NCBI GenBank assembly: GCA_947311845.1
Contig: CAMZMU010000034.1
Span: 93,528,141 to 93,592,140 of the forward strand
Direction of reading: 5' to 3'
DNA length: 64,000 bases
From: Poa pratensis
Lineage: Eukaryota > Streptophyta > Magnoliopsida > Poales > Poaceae
Shown: piece after piece, positions 58,692 to 64,000 of the stretch
Layout of the letters: each line of letters starts with the position of its first letter
Numbering within the stretch: the first letter of the stretch is position 1
Notes under the pieces: generated by a model
Databases searched by the model: none
What the model saw: the letters and a program-made list of their open reading frames with translations, nothing else
What the model was told of the DNA's origin: nothing
Position numbers and translations under genes: made by a program

Positions 58692-61345
58692 TTTTCACTT
58701 TCTGCGCCTAGCTGAAAGGCGTTAAAGAAAAGCGCTTATGGGAGACAACCCATCGTTTTTATTTGCTGTTATTTTTGTTTTCTTTGAGTCAAGGAGTTTT
58801 GTTACTTCTGTAGCAACTCCTTTGTATCTTTATTTTATCGCAATGTTGTGCCAAGTAAAGTTCTATATTGAAAGTTGATGCAAGATTTGGATTTCTGCGC
58901 AGTGACAGATTTTTAGCTGTCACGGATTTGAGCTTATCTCCCTGTAGAAAATTCAAAAAATTCTGAGAAAAATCACGCATATTCCTGAGATATGTACGCA
59001 ACTTTCATTATTTTAGGCCAGATCCATCTGAGCAACTTAAGTGCCTCGAAAAAATTCGTCATTCCAGACTGTTCTGTTTTTGACAGATTCTGCCTTTTGT
59101 TTTGCATTCGCTCTTTTACTGTGTTTGTGTGGATTTCTTTGCTCCACAAAGCATTGGTGGCTGTAGCTAATGTCCAGAAGCTTTGGGATTGATTGTATCA
59201 TTACAGAATATGAGAATTTTTGATTATGCACTAACCCTCTAATGAGAACTGTCTTGAGTTTGGTGTGAAGGAAGTTTTCAAGGATCAAGCGAGAAGGGTG
59301 ATATTATGTGATCAAGAAGAGTGAAAAGCCTAAGCTTGGGGATGCCCCCGTGGTTCATCCCAACCATATTCAGAGAGACTCAAGCGTCTAAGCTTGGGGA
59401 TGCCCAAGGCATCCCCTTCTTCATCAACAAACTTATCAGGTCATCTCTAGTGAAACTATATTTTAATTCTTTCACATCTTATGCGCTTTACTTGGAGCGT
59501 CTGTGTGTTTTTATTTTTGTTTTTGTTTGAATAAATTCGGATCCTAGCAATCCTTGTGTGGGAGAGAGACACGCTCCGCTTTTTCATGTGAATACTCATG
59601 TTCTTCACTTATATTTGTTGAGTATTCTTAACTAGCTACTGCAGTGCTTTTAGCTCCTGTTTTTCATGCATCTCTTCGAGCTGTTAGCACTTGTTTATAA
59701 ATACTCTCTTGCTGCATTATATTATCATTTGGAGAGTTTATGTTTAATAAATTATTGGTGTTTGTTTGGAAGAAAGAAAATGCTACATGTAGTAGTTGGT
59801 ATTGGAAAAGACATATGCATTCTTGTAGATCATTGTCTTGTTTTGATTTGATGCTTTGCAATTGTTTTGAGCTCTCAAGTAGATCATGTTTAAGCTCTTG
59901 CATCATGTAGTTAAAGCCTAGTAGTGGAGAACTACCGTAGAGCTTGTTGAGACTTGGGATGCATATTTGTTCTCTCTAAGGTCTAGATATTTTCTGGTAA
60001 AATGTTTGAGCAACAAGGAAGACAGTGTAGAGTCTTATAATACTTGCAATATGTTTTTATGTGATTCTTGCTGTACCGGTTTATACTTGTGTTTGCTTCA
60101 AACAACCTTGCTAGCCTAAACTCTGTACTGAGAGGGAATGCTTCTCGTGCATCCAAAACTTGAGCCAAAACCCATGCCATTTGTGTCCACCATACCTACC
60201 TACTATGTGGTATTTCCTGCCATTCCAAGTAAATATTTCATGTGCTACCTTTAAACTATTCAAAACTTTATTACTCCTTATTTGTGTCAATGTTTTATAG
60301 CTCATGAGGAAGTATGTGGTGTTTTATCTTTCAATCTTGTCATTTACTTCTGACAGACTTTCACCTGGACTAGTGGCATATACATCCGCTTATCCAATAA
60401 TTTGCAAAAAGAGCTGGCAACGGGGTGCCCAGCCCCAATTAATTACAACTTTCATTAATAATTCTCTTCACATGTTTTGCCCTGATTTATCAGTAAGCAA
60501 CTTAATTTTGCAATAGACACTCCTCCATGGTATGTGAATGTTGGAAGGCACCCGAGGATTCGGTTAGCCATGGCTTGTGTAAGCAAAAGGTTGGGAGGAG
60601 TGTCATCTATAAAGAAACTAAAATACATGTGTAAACAAAAGAGAAGAGGGATGATCTACCTTGCTGGTAGAGATAACGTCCTTCATGGGAGCCGCTCTTT
60701 GAAAGTCTGGTTGACAAGGGGGTTAGAGTGCCCACTACCATTCGTTGACAACAACAAACACCTCTCAAATACTTATTTTGTGCTCTCTATATGCTTTCGA
60801 AAACTTAAAAAGCTCTAGCACATGATTTAATCCCTGCTTCCCTCTGCGAAGGGCCTATCTTTTACTTTATGTTGAGTCAGTTTACCTACTCCTTTCTATC
60901 TTAGAAGCAAACACTTGTGTCAACTTTGTGTGCATTGATTCTTACATATTTACTTATTGCACTTGTTATATTGCTTTATGTTGACAACTATCCATGAGAT
61001 ATACATGTTACAAGTTGAAAGCAAATGCTGAAACTTAATCATCCTTTGTGTTGCTTCAATGCCTTTTACTTTGAATCTATTGCTTTATGAGTTACCTCTT
61101 ATGCAAAACTTTTTGATGCTTGTCTTGAAAGTACTATTCATGAAAAGTTTTTGCTTATATGATTCATTGTTTACTCTTTATCTATTTGTTAGCAAACTAT
61201 AGATCATTGCTTTGAGTCACTTCATTCATGACATGAGCCTTGCAATATATTGATCAAGATTGTGTGAAAGCATGTCTCCTCAGAAATTATTTGTTGTTAT
61301 CGTTTTACCTACTCGAGGACGAGTAGAACTAAGCTTGGGGATGCT
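58692..61345 (+). other. Non-coding interior of inner LTR element
   Basis: No domain-bearing ORF. The polypurine-type word AAGCTTGGGGATGC occurs three times: near 59331, 59390 and 61331. Only the last abuts the 3' LTR. The ORF at 60534-60818 (MNVGRHPRIRLAMACVSKRL...) has no known domain. Confidence 0.7.
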
Positions 61346-62965
61346 TGATACGTCTCCAACGTATCCATAATTTCTGCTGTTCCATGCTTATATTATACCA
61401 TTTGCTACATGTTTTATATACACTTCGTATCACTTTTATGCATTTTCTGGGACTAACCTATTAACAAGATGCCACAGTGCCAGTTCCCTGTTTTCTGCTG
61501 TTTTTGGTTTCAGAAAGTTACTTCTGGAAATATTCTCGGAATTGCACGAAACAAAAGGCCAGTCCCTATTTTTCCAGCACGTACACGGAGTCCGAAGGAG
61601 AGACGAAGAGAGCCACGAGGTGGCCAAACCACCATGGCGCGGCAGTGGGCCCCCGCGCCGCCAGGTGGTTTGGGCCCCTCGGGGGTCCGCCGACATCGCC
61701 CCTTCGCCTATTTATTCCCCGAGACGCGAAAACCCTAAAACACCGAGCCTTTCATCCAGAACATATTCGCTGCCGCCGCCGTCGTCAACCCTAACTCGGG
61801 GGGTTCTGAAGCTCTTCCCGGCACCCTGCCGGAGAGGGGAATCATCACCGGAGGGCTCTACATCGCCATGCCCGCCTCCGGAGTGATGCGTGAGTAGTTC
61901 ATCCTTGGACTATGGGTCCATAGCAGTAGCTAGATGGTTGTCTTCTCCACTTGTGCCATCATGTTTAGATCTTGTGAGCTGCCTATCATGATCAAGATCA
62001 TCTTATTGTAATGCTACATGTTGTGTTTGCTGGGATCTGACTTATATTGATACCTATGTGGAGCTGAATATTATATTATCATGTCTATGTCATTTGTGAT
62101 CTTGCATGCTCTCCGTTACTTGTTGAAGCCTTGGCCACGTGAATACTTGTAACTCCAAGAGGGGGTATTTATGCATGATAGTTGGGTTCAACCTCTATTT
62201 AACCTGGGATAGTGACAGCAAGTTCTAAGGTTGTAGATGTGTTGTTGCCACTAGGGGTAAAACAGCAATGCTTTATTCAAGGATGAATGTATTGTTTACA
62301 TTACGCACATTACTTAATGCAATTGTCTGTTGCTTGCAACTTAATACTGGAAGGGGTACGGATGTTAACCGGAAAGTGGACTATTTAGGCATAGATGCAT
62401 GCTGGATAGCGGTCTATGTACTTTGTCGTAATGCCCAAATGAATCTCATAGTAGACACCACAGCTCACACATGCATGTTATATGCACTTATCAATTGTCA
62501 ATTGCCCAGCTGTAATTTGTTTACCCAGCATGTTAGTTATCTTATTGGAGAGACACCACTAGTGAACTGTGGACCCCGGTCCATTCTTTTACATCTGAAA
62601 TACAATCTACTGCAATCATTGTTCTCTACTGTTTTATGCAAACAAACATCATTTCCATTCGATACGTTTAACCCTTTGTTTTCAGCAAGCCGGTGAGATT
62701 GACAACCTCACTGTTAAGTTGGGGCAAAGTAATTTGATTGTGTTGTGCAGGTTCCACGTTGGCACCGGAATCCCTGGTGTTGCGCCGCACTACACTCCTC
62801 ACCAACACCTTCGAAGCAAACCTCGTTTTCCTACTGGTCGATTAAACCTTGGTTTCATACTGAGGGAAAACTTACTGCTGCACTCATCATACCTTCCTCT
62901 TGGGGTTCCCAACTGACGTGTGACGTACAAGCATTGTTTCTGGCACTATTAACCTAGAGCCACCA
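61346..62965 (+). repeat. 3' LTR of inner element
   Basis: Nearly identical to 56224-57849; ends GAGCCACCA before the GAGAA duplication. Confidence 0.93.
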
Positions 62966-63550
62966 GAGAACTACTCCCTCCTCATCATGGGAGGCAGCAA
63001 CGGCGATGAAGATGGCGGTGGAGTCGATGGAGATGGCTCCGGGGGCAATTCCCCGTCCCGCAGGGTGCCGAAACAGAGACTTTTGTCCCCCAAATTAGGG
63101 TTTTTGGTGGCGGCGGAGCTACGGAACTCTTCTGAGAAATCGTCGATTCTTTTAGGGTTTCGAGGCAGGAAGATTATATAGGCGAAAGGGCGGCGCGAGG
63201 GGGTGCACGAGGCGGCCTCACCACGTGGCGGCGCCACCCTCCTCCAGGCCACGCGACGGCATGGTGAGGAGGCCGTGGCCTCCACTGGGCTTGCCCTTCT
63301 GGCTCCGTGGGTCTTCTGACGAAACAGAATTTCTATAATTTTTCTGGATTTTTCCGAGCACTTTGGTTTTCGGGCCTTTTCTGCAATACACAGACATAAT
63401 AAACAGAAACTGGCACTGTGGCATCTTGTTAATAGGTTAGTCCAATAAATATCATAATATGATATAAGTGTATATAAAACATGTGACAATTGGTATAATA
63501 TTAGCATGGATCATAAGAAATTATAGATACGTTGGAGACGTATCACCATG

Positions 63551-64000
63551 CTCTCCACAACAGCATGAGGATCAAGGGTTGGGTTTCTTTGTTTGCATTA
63601 GCAAGCAGTAAGAGTAACCAATCCGGTCCAGTGTATCTGAATTGGTTCTCGTCTGGCAGACACCATAACTCTCTCATCTTGAATCTGAGGGCTCTTGCTT
63701 TTGTAAATCCCACCGAAGCATGGTAACTGTTTTCTTCAACAGAGCCGCAAATACTGCAGGTACTGTCAATCTCCAGTGTCCTTCTCCATTTGTTTCTCTT
63801 AGTGGCCAGGTTATCTGAAGCACATCCAGGCGAAGATCCTTACTTTGTTTGGCACCTTGCATTTCCAGATTAGGTTCCACAAGTTTCTCGACTCATCACC
63901 GCTATTGCTTCCACCACAATTGAGTTGTGATTGTCTTTGGATTGTACATGCAAGTTTGTATGCACTCTTGACAGTGAAAACTCCATTCTTTTCAAAATGC
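63551..64000 (-). mobile_element. LINE zf-RVT region (-), upstream half of the split LINE
   Basis: The minus-strand frames read YKLACTIQ near 63950 and WNLIWKCKVPNKVRIFAW near 63870-63830, the conserved segment before the zinc-binding part of plant LINE reverse transcriptases. Stops and shifts follow, so it is degenerate. It continues beyond the window and belongs with the RNase H domain at 52860-53468, from which it is separated by the LTR insertion. Confidence 0.8.

Larger units (their letters stand above)
56224..62965 (+). mobile_element. Inner, young, non-autonomous LTR retrotransposon
   Basis: This 6742-bp element is flanked by GAGAA on both sides. LTRs at 56224-57849 (1626 bp) and 61346-62965 (1620 bp) are nearly identical; I saw only a handful of differences, mostly small indels around 56440-56540. 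The primer site TGGCGCCGTTGCCGGGGA is at 57860-57877, which I associate with tRNA-Asp-primed Athila-type elements. The interior of about 3.5 kb holds one clear ORF (58083-58691) and no protease, RT, RNase H or integrase. It must use enzymes from another element. Confidence 0.93.
53549..63545 (-). mobile_element. Outer LTR retrotransposon, non-autonomous, with unlike LTRs
   Basis: It is flanked by CCATG at 53544-53548 and 63546-63550, inside a LINE. On the minus strand the left LTR is 63545-62971 plus 56223-55450 (split by the inner element). The primer site TGGCGCCATTGCCGGGGA is at 55439-55422. A 300-base interior follows. The right LTR is 55149-53549. Both LTRs begin TGATACGTCTCCAACGTATC and end in CA. 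The interior retains only a 63-residue ORF (MENNNKIRDLYELYIELGHD...) and an AAGCTTGGGGATGC polypurine-type segment before the second LTR. No gag, protease, RT or integrase is present. The primer site resembles that of Athila-group Gypsy elements. Past the first 150 bases the two LTRs are clearly different, and they differ in length (about 1349 versus 1601 bp). Confidence 0.85.

Noticed and set aside
53549..63545. Two independent solo LTRs or two unrelated elements instead of one outer element
   Set aside because: CCATG on both outer edges, a primer site next to one LTR and a polypurine-type segment next to the other favour one insertion; the mismatch of the LTRs is reported as a finding instead.
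1..64000. tRNA, rRNA, CRISPR array, riboswitch, bacterial operon or integrated viral genome
   Set aside because: None was recognised by eye. A tRNA scan and covariance-model search were not possible here, so small RNA genes cannot be excluded.

Overview
The window is plant nuclear DNA. It has GT-AG introns, low gene density and abundant Stowaway, Tourist, foldback, LINE, Helitron and LTR elements. The LTR elements begin TGATACGTCTCCAACGTATC and carry a TGGCGCCRTTGCCGGGGA primer site. I recognise this mix as typical of Triticeae grasses (wheat, barley, Aegilops). That assignment rests on recognition, not on a database search.

The genes fall into two groups. The first is a dispersed cluster of F-box/LRR/FBD-like genes. 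Copy 1 (3286-5399, +) is broken by two short tandem duplications. Copy 2 (11974-17084, +) is intact, with a 3.3 kb first intron that holds a Helitron. A relic lies at about 30783-31085 (+). Copy 3 (32000-34067, +) is intact. Copy 4 (44332-46089, -) has an in-frame stop and frameshifts and has lost one intron. The second group is a single conserved housekeeping-type gene at 21569-29057 (+), an ataxin-2/CID4-like PABP-interacting protein with Lsm, LsmAD and PAM2 regions. As written, this gene carries two small indels that break its frame in exons 6 and 7. Its 3' end is duplicated at 38039-39027, and a decayed plasma-membrane H+-ATPase fragment follows at 39810-40526.

Layout. 1-2800: repeats, a LINE-like 3' tail and a foldback MITE reaching the promoter of F-box copy 1. 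5.5-7.7 kb: two more foldback MITEs. 7.7-11.6 kb: a tandem array of about 0.8 kb units, two of them carrying precisely bounded foldback MITEs, leading into a 5' UTR used by F-box copy 2. 17-20.4 kb: intergenic with Stowaway MITEs. 20.4-29.1 kb: the CID4-like gene. 29-47 kb: F-box copies and gene fragments mixed with LINE pieces. 47-52 kb: repeats. 52.2-64 kb: two LINE fragments, one split by a 10 kb nested pair of LTR retrotransposons. The outer one (53549-63545, -, TSD CCATG) contains the inner, young, non-autonomous one (56224-62965, +, TSD GAGAA).

F-box proteins of this type are substrate receptors of SCF ubiquitin ligases, and CID4-like proteins act in mRNA/PABP biology. No pathway linking the two groups is evident. 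The main story is local gene duplication with promoter, intron and frame changes driven by short duplications and transposons. I saw no tRNA, rRNA, CRISPR array or bacterial-type regulatory feature.
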